A stretch of DNA of 64,000 bases from UBA2396 sp038042175 (GTDB lineage: Bacteria > Planctomycetota > Phycisphaerae > Phycisphaerales > UBA1924). Each line of letters begins with the position of its first letter. The stretch's first letter is position 1. The notes beneath the pieces are model-generated. The model had not been told where the DNA came from and ran no database searches. It was given only the letters and a program-made list of their open reading frames with translations. The DNA lies in NCBI GenBank assembly GCA_964358855.1, contig CAYHQQ010000011.1, positions 1 through 64,000 on the forward strand. Direction: 5' to 3'. A program made the translations under genes and the position numbers. This document shows, piece by piece, positions 1 through 10,827 of this stretch.

Positions 1-797
1 GCGCCGGCGCCTCCGCGCCCCCCGCGCTTGCGCCCGGCGGGGGGGAGGGGGCTTTCGAAGCGGACTTCCTTGCCGGTGGCGGGGTGGATGAAGGCCAGGG
101 TCATGGCGTGGAGGCAGAGGCGGGTTTCGGTGCCTGAGTCTGAGCCGTAGCGGCGGTCGCCGATGATGGAATGGCCGAGTTGGTTGAGGTGGACGCGGAT
201 CTGGTGTTTGCGGCCGGTCTCAAGGCGGATGTGGAGGAGGGAGCGGTTTTTGGCCTGGGTGAGGACGCGGTAGTGGGTGGTGGCGGGCTTGGCGGTGGCG
301 TGTTCTTCGTTATCGGTGTCGCGGCGGAGGTGGAGGGGAACCTCGCCGGGGGATTCGACCGAGTGGATCATGCCACGGGTGTCTTCATATAGATAGGAGC
401 GGATGGTGCCTTCGGACTCGCCGGGGGCGAATTCGCGTTCGACGACGGCGGCGTAGACCCGGTGCATCCGCCGTGCGGAGAGTTCTTCTTTGAGGAGCTC
501 GTAGGCGCGCTCAGATTTGGCGAAGACCAGGAGGCCGGAAGCTTCGCGGTCGAGGCGGTGGATGATCCACGCGCGGGAGCCGCGGCGTTTGGCGGCGTCT
601 TTGACGTGTTCTTTGACCTTGCCGAAGACGTTGTCGCCGTGGTCGCCGGGGACGATGGCCGAGAGCATGCCGGCGGGTTTTTCGATGACGATGAGGTCGT
701 CGTCCTCGTGGACGATGCGGAGGCCGCGACAGATGTATTTGTCTTTGGCGGCGGTGGTGGGGGGTCGTGCGGGGAAGGCCGCGGGGGGTCTGGGCAT
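1..797 (-). CDS. RluA-family 23S/tRNA pseudouridine synthase, 3' end outside window
   Basis: The frame opens with ATG at 797 and stays open to the left window edge (about 265 codons), so the C-terminus is missing. Visible is the family signature HRLDREASGLLVFAKS, whose Asp (about residue 83) is the catalytic nucleophile of RluA/RluC/RluD enzymes, preceded by the usual IVIEKPAGM strand. Farther on are the ETGRKHQIRVHL, GDRRYG and LCLHAMTLAFIHPATGK blocks typical of the family. There is no clear N-terminal S4 domain, so it resembles the short RluA type. It should isomerise uridine to pseudouridine in rRNA or tRNA; the target position cannot be read from sequence. It is divergent from the pilus cluster. 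Confidence 0.93.
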   Translation of the reverse strand, partial: MPRPPAAFPARPPTTAAKDKYICRGLRIVHEDDDLIVIEKPAGMLSAIVPGDHGDNVFGKVKEHVKDAAKRRGSRAWIIHRLDREASGLLVFAKSERAYELLKEELSARRMHRVYAAVVEREFAPGESEGTIRSYLYEDTRGMIHSVESPGEVPLHLRRDTDNEEHATAKPATTHYRVLTQAKNRSLLHIRLETGRKHQIRVHLNQLGHSIIGDRRYGSDSGTETRLCLHAMTLAFIHPATGKEVRFESPLPPAGRKRGGRGGAG

Positions 798-950
798 GGG
801 TCATTGTTGGCCGGGGAAAGCGGGAGGTTGGTGTTGGAGGGAACCGGAGGGCGGTTTGAGGCGAATGGACGCCCAACAGGATGAGTGATGGACGTCGTGA
901 TACGCACGAACGTTCCGGAAGGCACCCCCTCCGGCTTCGCGGACTCGCCA

Positions 951-975
951 CCTCCCCCGCTGGGAGCGGGGGAGG
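951..975. repeat. Perfect 10-bp inverted repeat in divergent intergenic region
   Basis: CCTCCCCCGC, loop TGGGA, then GCGGGGGAGG form a perfect 10-bp stem. It lies in the roughly 300-base region between the divergent pseudouridine synthase and the first GspE/PilB gene. There is no T-tract on either side, so it does not look like a factor-independent terminator. It could be a dispersed intergenic repeat or a transcript-stabilising hairpin. I see no gene in 798-1093. Confidence 0.6.
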
Positions 976-1093
976 AGGGGAGAGAAATCTGGTATCGTCT
1001 CGACGGATATCGCGTTGCTACCATCCCCGTTCCACATCCCTACCAGCATGGCGGCAAAGGCCGCTCGGCGTTTGATCGGAGCACAACCCTCGC

Positions 1094-2845
<1,752 letters not shown>

Positions 2846-2904
2846 CGCACGACACGGAAGCACGAGAAGAGATTTCGTTCGAAGGCGATTCAAGGAACCC
2901 GACC

Positions 2905-4029
2905 ATGTCCACCATGCAGATCGACCGGCTGCTCGACACCATTGTCAAAATGAGCGCCTCGGACCTTCACCTGACCGTGGGGCGCCCGCCCACCATCCGG
3001 TTGCACGGGCACATCCGCAACCTGCAGACCAAGACGCTCGAGGGCGACGACATGGTCGCCCTGATGAAGTCGATCACGCCCGAGCGCAACCAGCAGGAGC
3101 TCCAGGAGCGGGGCGGCACCGACTTTGGCTTCGCGTACGGCGACGCGGCCCGGTTCCGTGTGTCGGTCTTCCGCCAGCGCGGCGACATCGCCATGGTGCT
3201 GCGTCAGATCCCGCGCAAGCTTCTGACGTTCGAGCAGATCGGCTTGCCCGAGATCTGCCGAGAGCTGATCCGGCGGCCTCGAGGGATGTTCCTGGTGACC
3301 GGACCCACCGGTTCGGGTAAGACCACGTCGCTGGCGACGATGATCGACTATGTGAACACGAACATGGACCGGCACATCGTCACGATGGAAGACCCGATCG
3401 AGTACTACCACTACCACAAGAAATCGATCATCAACCAGCGCGAGGTGGGAAACGACGTGCCGACGTTCGCCGAGGCTCTGCGGCGCGTTCTGCGGTCGGA
3501 CCCGGACGTGATCCTGGTGGGCGAAATGCGAGATCTGGAGACGATCGAGTCGGCGGTCCGGGCGGCCGAAACGGGCCACTTGGTGTTCGCGACCCTGCAC
3601 ACGACGGGGGCGGCCAAGACGATCGACCGAATCGTCGACGCCTTCCCGGTCACCCAACAGAACCAGATCAGGGTGCAGCTGTCGACCTCGCTGTTGTGCG
3701 TGCTGAGCCAGGTGCTGCTGGCCCGGATCGATGTGCAGGGGATGGTGGCAGGGTATGAGTTCCTGGTGGTGACGCCCGCGATCGCCAACCTGATTCGAGA
3801 GGGGAAGACCTTCCGAATCGATTCGGCGATCCAGACGGGCAAGAAATTTGGTATGCAGCTCTTGGATGACCACCTGTGGTCGTTGTATAGCAAGGGGATG
3901 ATTGGGCCGGAAGAGATGATCGATAAGAGCAAAAACCCAGCTGAGCTGACCGATCGCATCCACCGAATGGGGCGGACGGTGGGTCGGCAGGAGTGGGACG
4001 AGGATGTAGATTTGGCGAAGGAGACCTGA
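2905..4029 (+). CDS. pilT: Type IV pilus twitching-motility retraction ATPase PilT
   Basis: Retraction ATPase that depolymerises type IV pili at the inner-membrane base. The PilT N-terminus is present (ASDLHLTVGRPPTIRLHG), then Walker A GPTGSGKTTSLA near residue 133, Asp-box VTMEDPIEY, Walker B ILVGEMRD and His-box LHTTGAAKTIDRIVDAFP. The C-terminal retraction motif reads AIANLIRE near residue 292, one residue off the usual AIRNLIRE. It has no zinc tetracysteine, unlike its GspE neighbours. 374 aa is a normal length. The start follows AAGGAACCCGACC. Its presence argues that at least part of this cluster makes a retractable type IV pilus rather than only a secretion system. Confidence 0.96.
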   Translation: MSTMQIDRLLDTIVKMSASDLHLTVGRPPTIRLHGHIRNLQTKTLEGDDMVALMKSITPERNQQELQERGGTDFGFAYGDAARFRVSVFRQRGDIAMVLRQIPRKLLTFEQIGLPEICRELIRRPRGMFLVTGPTGSGKTTSLATMIDYVNTNMDRHIVTMEDPIEYYHYHKKSIINQREVGNDVPTFAEALRRVLRSDPDVILVGEMRDLETIESAVRAAETGHLVFATLHTTGAAKTIDRIVDAFPVTQQNQIRVQLSTSLLCVLSQVLLARIDVQGMVAGYEFLVVTPAIANLIREGKTFRIDSAIQTGKKFGMQLLDDHLWSLYSKGMIGPEEMIDKSKNPAELTDRIHRMGRTVGRQEWDEDVDLAKET

Positions 4030-4110
4030 TCGGACGTTCCGAACAGGCAAATCGCCAGTTGTCGTGTCCAAATACATGAATTGAACTGAGTGCACACGTT
4101 GAACCGATCT

Positions 4111-4118
4111 GTTATGCT
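4111..4118 (+). promoter_or_regulatory. Possible extended -10 promoter in the 4030-4326 gap
   Basis: The gap between pilT and the second ATPase gene (about 300 bases) contains no convincing gene. It has TGTTATGCT, which fits an extended -10 (TGN-TATGCT), with TTGAAC hexamers nearby but not at 17 bp spacing. This would allow the second half of the cluster to be transcribed on its own. Weak evidence. Confidence 0.25.
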
Positions 4119-4326
4119 GTCCGAATGGACTGCGCAGGTGGCGATACCTGCCATGGCTGTTATGGGCCGTGGGCTTCCTGAGGGTTGACCGGGAGCAGTG
4201 GTCGAAGGGCTTTGGTTGGCGGGGCCGGTTGATTCGGGCAGGCGGCAGTGAGCGGGCCGAGCGAGGGCTGGGTTCGGGACGGACGAAGAGGCGTTGTGCA
4301 CAGGTTCGGATTGGAATGAGATCGCC

Positions 4327-6069
4327 ATGATTGAAGCGCTGGATCTTTCAAAGACCAAGGGCCAGAAGCTTGGCCGCATTCTGACCAAGATGGGTCGGAC
4401 GAGTCGTGAGCAGGTGCACGAGGCGTTGGCGATCCAGAAGACGCGCAAGTCCAAAATCGGGGATTTGCTCGTTGAGCTTGGGTACTGCGTGGCGCGGGAC
4501 GTGAACGAGGCGCTGGCGGCCCAGGCGGGGATGCAGTGGATGGATCTCAAGGGCTTTGAGATTCCCGAGAGCTTCCGGGATGTGATTCCGTCCGAAAACG
4601 TGCGGAGCTACGAGGTGGTGCCCGTCGAGTACAACGCGACGGCCAAGCGGATGAAGATCGCGGTCAAGACGCCGGACAATTTCCGGGCGGTGGACGATCT
4701 GCGGCTTTTGATGGGGTTCAACGTGGAGGCGGTGGTGGCCGACGCGGGCGAGGTGGACTCGCTGATCAAGAAGTATTACAGCAAGAAGGAGTCGGTCAGC
4801 GACGTGGTGCAGGGGCTGGCGGGGAACGAGAAGTTCAAGGACCTGGGGGGGCGGGGCGATCAGTCGATCGACCTTGAGAAGGTGATGGAGGCGGCGAGCG
4901 ACAACCAGGTGATGAAGCTGGTGAACCTGGTGCTGCTGCAGGCGATCAAGGATCGGGCGAGCGACATCCACTTTGAGCCCTTTGAGACCGAGTTCAAGAT
5001 GCGGTACCGGATCGACGGGGTGCTGTACGAGATGGTGCCGCCGCCCAAGCAGCTGGGGCCGGCGATCACGAGCCGTGTGAAGGTCATGGCGAACCTGGAC
5101 ATCGCCGAGCGGCGGCTCCCGCAGGACGGGCGAATCGAGCTGACCTTGGGCGGGCGTCCGGTGGATCTGCGTATCGCGGTGTTGCCGACGATGCACGGGG
5201 AGAGCGTGGTGCTTCGAGTGCTGGACCGGGGCAACGTGGAGCTGTCGCTGGACCGGCTGGGGCTGCGTCCCGACGACCTGACGACGATCCGCCGGTTGAT
5301 CAACAAGCCCAACGGGATCGTGATTGTGACGGGCCCGACGGGCAGCGGCAAGACGACGACGCTGTACGCGGCGCTCAGCGAGCTCAACACGATCGACACG
5401 AAGATTCTGACGGCGGAGGACCCCGTCGAGTACGACATCGACGGGCTTTGTCAGTGCCAGGTGAACACCGAGACGGAGACGACGTTCGCGAAGCTTCTGC
5501 GAAGCTTTTTGCGGCAAGATCCGGACATCATTCTGGTGGGCGAGATCCGCGACCTGGAGACGGCGCAGATCGCGGTGCAGGCGTCCTTGACGGGTCACCT
5601 GGTGATGAGCACGCTGCACACCAACGACGCGCCCAGCTCGATCGTGCGACTGCTGGACCTTGGGATGGAGGCGTTCCTTTTGACGGCGACGCTCGAGGGC
5701 GTGATCGCGCAGCGGCTGGCCAGGACGATCTGCTCCAAGTGCAAGGAGTCGTACACGCCCAAGGAAGAGGAGCTGATGGAGCTGGCGCTGTTGCCCGAGG
5801 ACGTGCGCGGGCGTCAGTTCTTCCGCGGGCGCGGGTGCGACAACTGCCACAACTCGGGGTACCGGGGGCGTATGGCGATGTTTGAGATCATGACGATCGA
5901 CGACGAGATGCGCGAGATGGTGATGCGGGGGGCGAGCACGGGAGCGCTGCGGACGCACGCCCGGCGCAAGGGGATGCGGTCGCTTCGCGAGGCAGGCTTG
6001 CTGGCGATCTACGAGGGGCAGACGACGATCGACGAGATCGTGCGGGAGACGCTGGCGGAAGAGGACTGA
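4327..6069 (+). CDS. GspE/PilB-family assembly ATPase (second copy)
   Basis: Second extension-type ATPase, about 580 aa, with the same architecture as the copy at 1094: GspE-N domain (KLGRILTKMGRTS...), ATPase core with Walker A GPTGSGKTTTL near residue 336, ILTAEDPVEYD, Walker B ILVGEIRD and LHTNDAP, and zinc cysteines CSKC and CDNC. It lacks the IDKS-type repetitive linker of the first copy. A longer frame could use TTG at 4294, but ATG at 4327 (MIEALDLSK) is preferred because it starts just before the conserved domain. It lies directly upstream of the GspF/PilC platform gene, its usual partner. Two extension ATPases suggest two machines or two alternative motors. Confidence 0.94.
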   Translation: MIEALDLSKTKGQKLGRILTKMGRTSREQVHEALAIQKTRKSKIGDLLVELGYCVARDVNEALAAQAGMQWMDLKGFEIPESFRDVIPSENVRSYEVVPVEYNATAKRMKIAVKTPDNFRAVDDLRLLMGFNVEAVVADAGEVDSLIKKYYSKKESVSDVVQGLAGNEKFKDLGGRGDQSIDLEKVMEAASDNQVMKLVNLVLLQAIKDRASDIHFEPFETEFKMRYRIDGVLYEMVPPPKQLGPAITSRVKVMANLDIAERRLPQDGRIELTLGGRPVDLRIAVLPTMHGESVVLRVLDRGNVELSLDRLGLRPDDLTTIRRLINKPNGIVIVTGPTGSGKTTTLYAALSELNTIDTKILTAEDPVEYDIDGLCQCQVNTETETTFAKLLRSFLRQDPDIILVGEIRDLETAQIAVQASLTGHLVMSTLHTNDAPSSIVRLLDLGMEAFLLTATLEGVIAQRLARTICSKCKESYTPKEEELMELALLPEDVRGRQFFRGRGCDNCHNSGYRGRMAMFEIMTIDDEMREMVMRGASTGALRTHARRKGMRSLREAGLLAIYEGQTTIDEIVRETLAEED

Positions 6070-6134
6070 GGAAGGCAAGTTGAACAGGACTGAGGACTGA
6101 GGACTGAGTTTGAAGCTTTCTGGGAGCAATGGCC

Positions 6135-7436
6135 ATGGCGACATTTGCGTATGAGGCGATGAACGAGGCGGGCAAGCCTCAAAAGGGATCGATCGAGGCG
6201 ACCTCCAAGGAGGAGGCGGTCCAGAAGATCAAGTCGCAGAGGCTGTTCCCGACGGAAGTGAAGGAGCAGAAGGGCGCCAAGAAGGGCGGGGCGGTGGACG
6301 AGGCGGGGCAGGCCAAGGCCAAGGCCCGTCGAAAGGGCGCGAGCTTCTCATTCGGGCGAGTGTCCAACAAGCTGATGACGACGTTCACGCGTCAGCTCTC
6401 GACGCTGCAGGACGCGGGACTGCCGCTCTTGCGATCGCTTCAGATTCTCGAGAGCCAGCTCAAGCCGGGCAAGCTCAAGAACATCCTGATCGGGGTGTGC
6501 GAGGAGGTCGAGGGCGGGTCGAGCCTGTCGGAGGCGATGAGCAAGTATCCGGCGGCGTTCGACCGGCTGTACGTGAAGATGGTGAACGCGGGTGAGATCG
6601 GCGGCGTGCTGGACATCATCCTGCAGCGGCTGTCGGAGTTCATGGAGAAGAGCGAGCGGCTCAAGCGCAAGATCCGCGGCGCGATGGTGTACCCGATCGT
6701 GGTCATCGCGATCGCGGGCCTGATCCTGACGGGCATCATGTGGTTCATCATTCCCAAGTTCGAGGCGATCTTCCGCGACTTCGGCGTCGCGCTGCCGATG
6801 CTGACGCAGGGGCTGATCGTGACGTCGCGGTGGGTGGCGGGTCAGAATCCCGGGCAATCGGTGCCGGGTGCGCTCATCGTGCTGCCCAGCCCGATCGTGA
6901 TCTGGATCCTGTTCAAGCTGATGCGCAAGGCGGGGCCCGGGAGGGCGCTGACCGACACGTGCCTCCTGTGGACGCCGGTGTTCGGCAAGCTGGCCCGCAA
7001 GACGATCATCGCCCGCTTCACGCGGACGCTGGGCACGCTGATCAGCGCGGGCGTGCCGATCCTGGAAGCGATCAAGATCACGGCCGAGACGAGCAACAAC
7101 TACGTGTACGAGAAGGCCCTGACCAAGGTGCACGACTCGATCCGCGAGGGCGAGGGGTTCAGCGAGCCCTTGCGTCTCTCCAAGACCTGCGACGCGATCG
7201 TGGTCAACATGATCGACGTGGGCGAGGAGACGGGCGAGCTCGACCAGATGCTGCTGAAGATCGCCGACAACTACGACGAGGAAGTGGACGTGGCGGTGGC
7301 CTCCCTGGTCAGCCTGCTCGAGCCCCTGATGGTCGTGGTGCTGGGTGTGATCGTCGGCACGATCGTCGTGGCGATGTTCCTCCCGCTGGTCGCGATGATC
7401 GACAGCCTGGGCGGCGGCGGCGGCAAGGGCGGCTGA
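6135..7436 (+). CDS. GspF/PilC-family inner-membrane platform protein
   Basis: Polytopic platform protein that couples the ATPase to pilin polymerisation. It begins ATFAYEAMNEAGKPQKGSIEA, typical of GspF/PilC, and carries two T2SSF repeats (FTRQLSTLQDAGLPLLRSL... and FTRTLGTLISAGVPILEAI...). There are three hydrophobic segments: about MVYPIVVIAIAGLILTGIMW, the IVLPSPIVIWIL stretch, and a C-terminal one ending in a Gly-rich tail. GGGAG at 6122 is 8 bases from ATG 6135 but only 2 from ATG 6129, so 6135 is chosen. Length 433 aa is usual. It follows its ATPase and precedes the pilin genes. Confidence 0.93.
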   Translation: MATFAYEAMNEAGKPQKGSIEATSKEEAVQKIKSQRLFPTEVKEQKGAKKGGAVDEAGQAKAKARRKGASFSFGRVSNKLMTTFTRQLSTLQDAGLPLLRSLQILESQLKPGKLKNILIGVCEEVEGGSSLSEAMSKYPAAFDRLYVKMVNAGEIGGVLDIILQRLSEFMEKSERLKRKIRGAMVYPIVVIAIAGLILTGIMWFIIPKFEAIFRDFGVALPMLTQGLIVTSRWVAGQNPGQSVPGALIVLPSPIVIWILFKLMRKAGPGRALTDTCLLWTPVFGKLARKTIIARFTRTLGTLISAGVPILEAIKITAETSNNYVYEKALTKVHDSIREGEGFSEPLRLSKTCDAIVVNMIDVGEETGELDQMLLKIADNYDEEVDVAVASLVSLLEPLMVVVLGVIVGTIVVAMFLPLVAMIDSLGGGGGKGG

Positions 7437-7511
7437 TCGCACGCGACAGAGTCAAAACAGTGTCGGCACCCCGAGGTGTGAATGCCCTTTGGGGATGAAT
7501 GGAGTCAGGCG

Positions 7512-8537
7512 ATGAAAAGCGGACAACGACAGCGCGGGCGCAAGAGCGGGCGGGCCTCGGCAAGAGGCTTCACCCTGATCGAGATGCTCGTGGTGCTTCT
7601 CATGCTGGCGATCCTGGCCGGGCTGATCGTGGTGGCGGGCAAGCACGCCTTCCAGTTCGCCAGGGGGGCGACGACCCAGCAGACGCTGGCGAGCATGAAG
7701 ATGGGGATCGACCAGTTCACCAAGGACCACGGCTTTGCGCCGCCCCTGGTGATGGACAATGCGGTGCTGGGGGCGTCGGTGCGTCCTGGGTATCCGTTCT
7801 TTGTGAACAACGCGCTCAATCCGGCGAGGCCGCAGATGTCGGTTTTCAACTTCTCCCTGGCCAACGCCAACGCCGCGGACCGGGACTATCTCAGAGGGTG
7901 GAACGGCGGGAATCGCCTTGGAGCGGACGTGGGGAGCGTCGCGGAGGATCGGCGGTTCAGCACCTACTCGCTGGGTGTGTACCTGGCGGGGCGGGGCGAG
8001 GTGGAGTATGGGGCGGCCACTCCGAAGGAAGTGCTCGACGGCGTGCCCGGACCCGGGACAACGGAGCCCAGCGCCGACGGGAGCTTTGCGGCCAAGGTGC
8101 AGGGGCGGACGGGGCGCAAGTACGAGCCGCTGTTTGACGACAAGCAGGGCGGCTTCAACATCGTGAGCGTGGACGCGGCGGCGGCGAAGGTCGAGATTCA
8201 AGAGAACAAGAAGGGTGTGGCGATCCGGTACTACCGGTGGCTGCCGGGCAAGCAGGGGCTCCCCATCGTGCAGATGTCGCAGGTGGTGGGCGGACCGACG
8301 GATCCGACACTGTTCAATGTGCCCTCGCTGTTCGCGTCGCTGCCGGCGAGCCAGGGCGCGTCGTGGGCGCTTGTGGCGGCGGGGCCCGACGGGGTGTTCG
8401 GGGACGTGTTCAACGAGATGGGCTCGGCGCAGCAGATCATCGATGTGGCGAACAAGCTGAGCATGTCGGCGGCCTCGGACACGGGGCAGCTGATGCGCAG
8501 GGCTCGAGAAGACAATGTCGTGGAGGTGGGACGATGA
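7512..8537 (+). CDS. Type IV pilin-like (prepilin N-methylation) protein 1
   Basis: Short basic leader followed by the prepilin cleavage/methylation motif GFTLIEMLVVLLMLAIL, so it should be cut after Gly by the A24 peptidase at 60134 and held by its N-terminal helix. The rest (about 310 residues) is a large globular domain without a recognisable family, much longer than a GspG major pseudopilin. ATG 7512 has GGAG 7 bases upstream; an upstream ATG at 7482 would add 10 residues. Its stop overlaps the next start (ATGA at 8534), implying translational coupling. Likely a minor pilin or pseudopilin. Confidence 0.88.
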   Translation: MKSGQRQRGRKSGRASARGFTLIEMLVVLLMLAILAGLIVVAGKHAFQFARGATTQQTLASMKMGIDQFTKDHGFAPPLVMDNAVLGASVRPGYPFFVNNALNPARPQMSVFNFSLANANAADRDYLRGWNGGNRLGADVGSVAEDRRFSTYSLGVYLAGRGEVEYGAATPKEVLDGVPGPGTTEPSADGSFAAKVQGRTGRKYEPLFDDKQGGFNIVSVDAAAAKVEIQENKKGVAIRYYRWLPGKQGLPIVQMSQVVGGPTDPTLFNVPSLFASLPASQGASWALVAAGPDGVFGDVFNEMGSAQQIIDVANKLSMSAASDTGQLMRRAREDNVVEVGR

Positions 8538-9721
8538 GAATCCACGCTGGACAACACGGTGCGGGGACCAGGCGTCGTGAAGCCGGTCGGGCGTTCACGC
8601 TGACGGAGCTCCTCATCGTCATCGCGATTCTCGCGGTGGTGGTGCTGGTGGGGCTGCCGGCGTTCGCGTCGATGCTCCGCGGGTCGGAGCGGACGCTGGC
8701 GGAGAATCAGTTGCGCTCGGGGATGCAGGCGGCGCAGACGGCGGCGGTGGGGCGGGGCGGGGCGGACACCGCGGCGGTGTTCTTTTATGAGCCCGGAGCC
8801 TTTGAGAACGGCGGGCGGACGAGCATTCTGCCGTGCGAGTTTGTGGGGAGGATCATCGACACCGACGCGCTGGGAAACGACGTGGAGCGGGACGTGTTCG
8901 CACCCTTCGGGGGCGCTGAGCCGGTGCAGCTGCCGCCGGGGTGGATGGTGCGTGGGTTTGCGGCCCCGTCTTTGATCCACGACCAGGTGGCCAATCCCAA
9001 CGGGTGGTACGAGCCCACCGCGAATCGGATCGTCAACCCCAAGGGCGGATGGGTCTTCCCCGAGACGGCCTTTTACGATCAGGACCCGGTGACGGGGCTG
9101 CACGCGAACGACACCGACCTGGTGGGAAGTGTGACAGCCCGCCAGACGTTCATGGTGCGGTTTGAAGGTGGCAGCGGGGTCGTGAAGTCGAACAATCCGG
9201 GGCCGGTGGTCGTCATCGCACCCAGGCCCTCGAGCACGGGGGCGGCGACGCGGGCGCCGGGCGCGGTGAACCTGTGGCGGAGGCCGGACCTGGCCGACAA
9301 GGGGCTCTCCAAGTGGGCCCGGGCGGTGATCAACCGGCCGATCGGGACGCAGTCGCCGGGCTCGCCCCCGATGTCGGACGCGTTTCGTCGCCAGCTCATC
9401 GGCGATGAGTCGGGGGACACGGTGCTGGCGTGCTCGGTGGACGTGACGGCCTTGTACAACGAGTCGAAGCTGGCCGAGGGGCTCCTGACGAGCGGGCTCA
9501 ACAAGTCGACGGGCTCGCTGTACGCCAAGCCGGGGCTCAACTCGGTGCCGCTGCTGGACTCGACGCTTTGGACGACGGGTTTCTCGGCGCAGACCGCGGG
9601 GACGGACATCGACAACTGGATCATGGGAAAGCTGCAGCGCAACGGGCAGTATGTGGAGTCGGACGCGATGATTTTCGCGTTTGATCGCCTTTCGGCCAAG
9701 CCCAGGGAGATCAAGCCATGA
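8534..9721 (+). CDS. Type IV pilin-like protein 2
   Basis: Starts at the ATGA overlap with the preceding pilin gene. An in-frame extension to 8237 exists but lies inside that gene and is rejected. The leader RRREAGRAFTLTELLIVIAIL contains a canonical cleavage site (A/FTLTE) with Glu at +5, followed by one hydrophobic helix. The remaining roughly 350 residues are unassigned and secreted or pilus-borne by inference. 395 aa is long for a pilin, matching the other members here. The end overlaps the next gene by ATGA at 9718. Confidence 0.87.
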   Translation: MRIHAGQHGAGTRRREAGRAFTLTELLIVIAILAVVVLVGLPAFASMLRGSERTLAENQLRSGMQAAQTAAVGRGGADTAAVFFYEPGAFENGGRTSILPCEFVGRIIDTDALGNDVERDVFAPFGGAEPVQLPPGWMVRGFAAPSLIHDQVANPNGWYEPTANRIVNPKGGWVFPETAFYDQDPVTGLHANDTDLVGSVTARQTFMVRFEGGSGVVKSNNPGPVVVIAPRPSSTGAATRAPGAVNLWRRPDLADKGLSKWARAVINRPIGTQSPGSPPMSDAFRRQLIGDESGDTVLACSVDVTALYNESKLAEGLLTSGLNKSTGSLYAKPGLNSVPLLDSTLWTTGFSAQTAGTDIDNWIMGKLQRNGQYVESDAMIFAFDRLSAKPREIKP

Positions 9722-10731
9722 GCGGAACGAAGAGAACAACTTTCGCGGGTGTGATGAACGTGCGAACGCGCGCGGGTTTCACGCTCGTCGAGGTGCTGAT
9801 CGGGGTGCTGGTGCTTTCGCTGGCGCTCTTGGGGCTTGGCGCCTTGTTCCCGGTGGTGCTGCGCGAGCAGCGGATGGCGCGCGAGACGGTGGTGGGGGTC
9901 TCGGTGCAGCGTTCGGCGGCGGCGTACTTCGAGAACTCGGGCGGGCTCAATCCGCCGGGGCAGCCCAACGGGGCGCCGCCGATCTCGGGGTGGGTGAAGC
10001 TGCGTCCGGCGCTGACGACGCGCTGGGAGTGCACGCTCGATCCGTTCCGGCCCTATCTGTATCCGTATCCGGCGAGCGGGAACATGGCGATCGGCCCGTT
10101 GGGGGGTTCGACACCGCTGCCGTTGACCGACCGGCTCTTCCCGGGCGGGGTGAACTCGACGCCCACGATGGTGTGGGACATGGCGGTGTGCCGGAGCGTC
10201 CCTTCGGGGGCGATCTCCAATGGGATGCAGCAGCAACTTTCGCCGCAGATGACTGCGATGCGGGTGGCGGTCTTCACGCGCCGGATCGATCCCAAGATTC
10301 GAGTTCGCCCGGGCTTCACGCTCTACCAGGACTTGGAGGCGGGCGTGGTCCAGGCGGTTGCGGTCGACAACAGCGGAACGCCGACGCTCAACGGGATCGG
10401 GAACTACGCGGTCCCGCTGTACGCGGGCGTGTTTGTCGCTCCGACGCCGGTGCTCAACGGGATGTACCCGGTGCTGGTGCTCGACGCCGCGAATTCGACG
10501 GCGGCGGCGATCCGCGGGGCCTCGCAGGTCGGGCAGTTGCTGGTCGACAATCTGGGCATCGTGCGGACGGTGACTTCGGTGGATGGGTACCGGCTGACGG
10601 TGACGCCGCCGATGGACAAGAACGCCAAGAGGGTGAGCGACAACTACTCGGCGGGGACCGGCGAGGGTCTGCAGGTGACGTTCACGCCCGGGGTGGCGTC
10701 GACGGCGGCGGTGCTGACGATCCGGCGATGA
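9718..10731 (+). CDS. Type IV pilin-like protein 3 (PilV/GspI-like)
   Basis: 337 aa. The leader ends in RAGFTLVEVLIGVLVLSLALLGLGALFPVVLREQR; FTLVEVLI followed by the ALLGL helix resembles the PilV/GspI class of minor pilins. Glu+5 is present, so it should be incorporated. The C-terminal domain has no recognisable fold. Starts within the preceding stop codon (ATGA) and is followed closely by the next pilin gene, so it belongs to one transcription unit. Confidence 0.87.
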   Translation: MSGTKRTTFAGVMNVRTRAGFTLVEVLIGVLVLSLALLGLGALFPVVLREQRMARETVVGVSVQRSAAAYFENSGGLNPPGQPNGAPPISGWVKLRPALTTRWECTLDPFRPYLYPYPASGNMAIGPLGGSTPLPLTDRLFPGGVNSTPTMVWDMAVCRSVPSGAISNGMQQQLSPQMTAMRVAVFTRRIDPKIRVRPGFTLYQDLEAGVVQAVAVDNSGTPTLNGIGNYAVPLYAGVFVAPTPVLNGMYPVLVLDAANSTAAAIRGASQVGQLLVDNLGIVRTVTSVDGYRLTVTPPMDKNAKRVSDNYSAGTGEGLQVTFTPGVASTAAVLTIRR

Positions 10732-10827
10732 GTGCGGGTTTGCGTGATGGGCTTGCGTGGGGGTTGGGGTGCGAGTGGGCTGGTACGAGGAACTCTGAGG
10801 CTGGTCGCGTGCTATCGAGCCGCGGGA

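Noticed and set aside
951..975. Inverted repeat as terminator of the pseudouridine synthase
   Set aside because: It lies upstream of that gene and has no T-tract on either strand.
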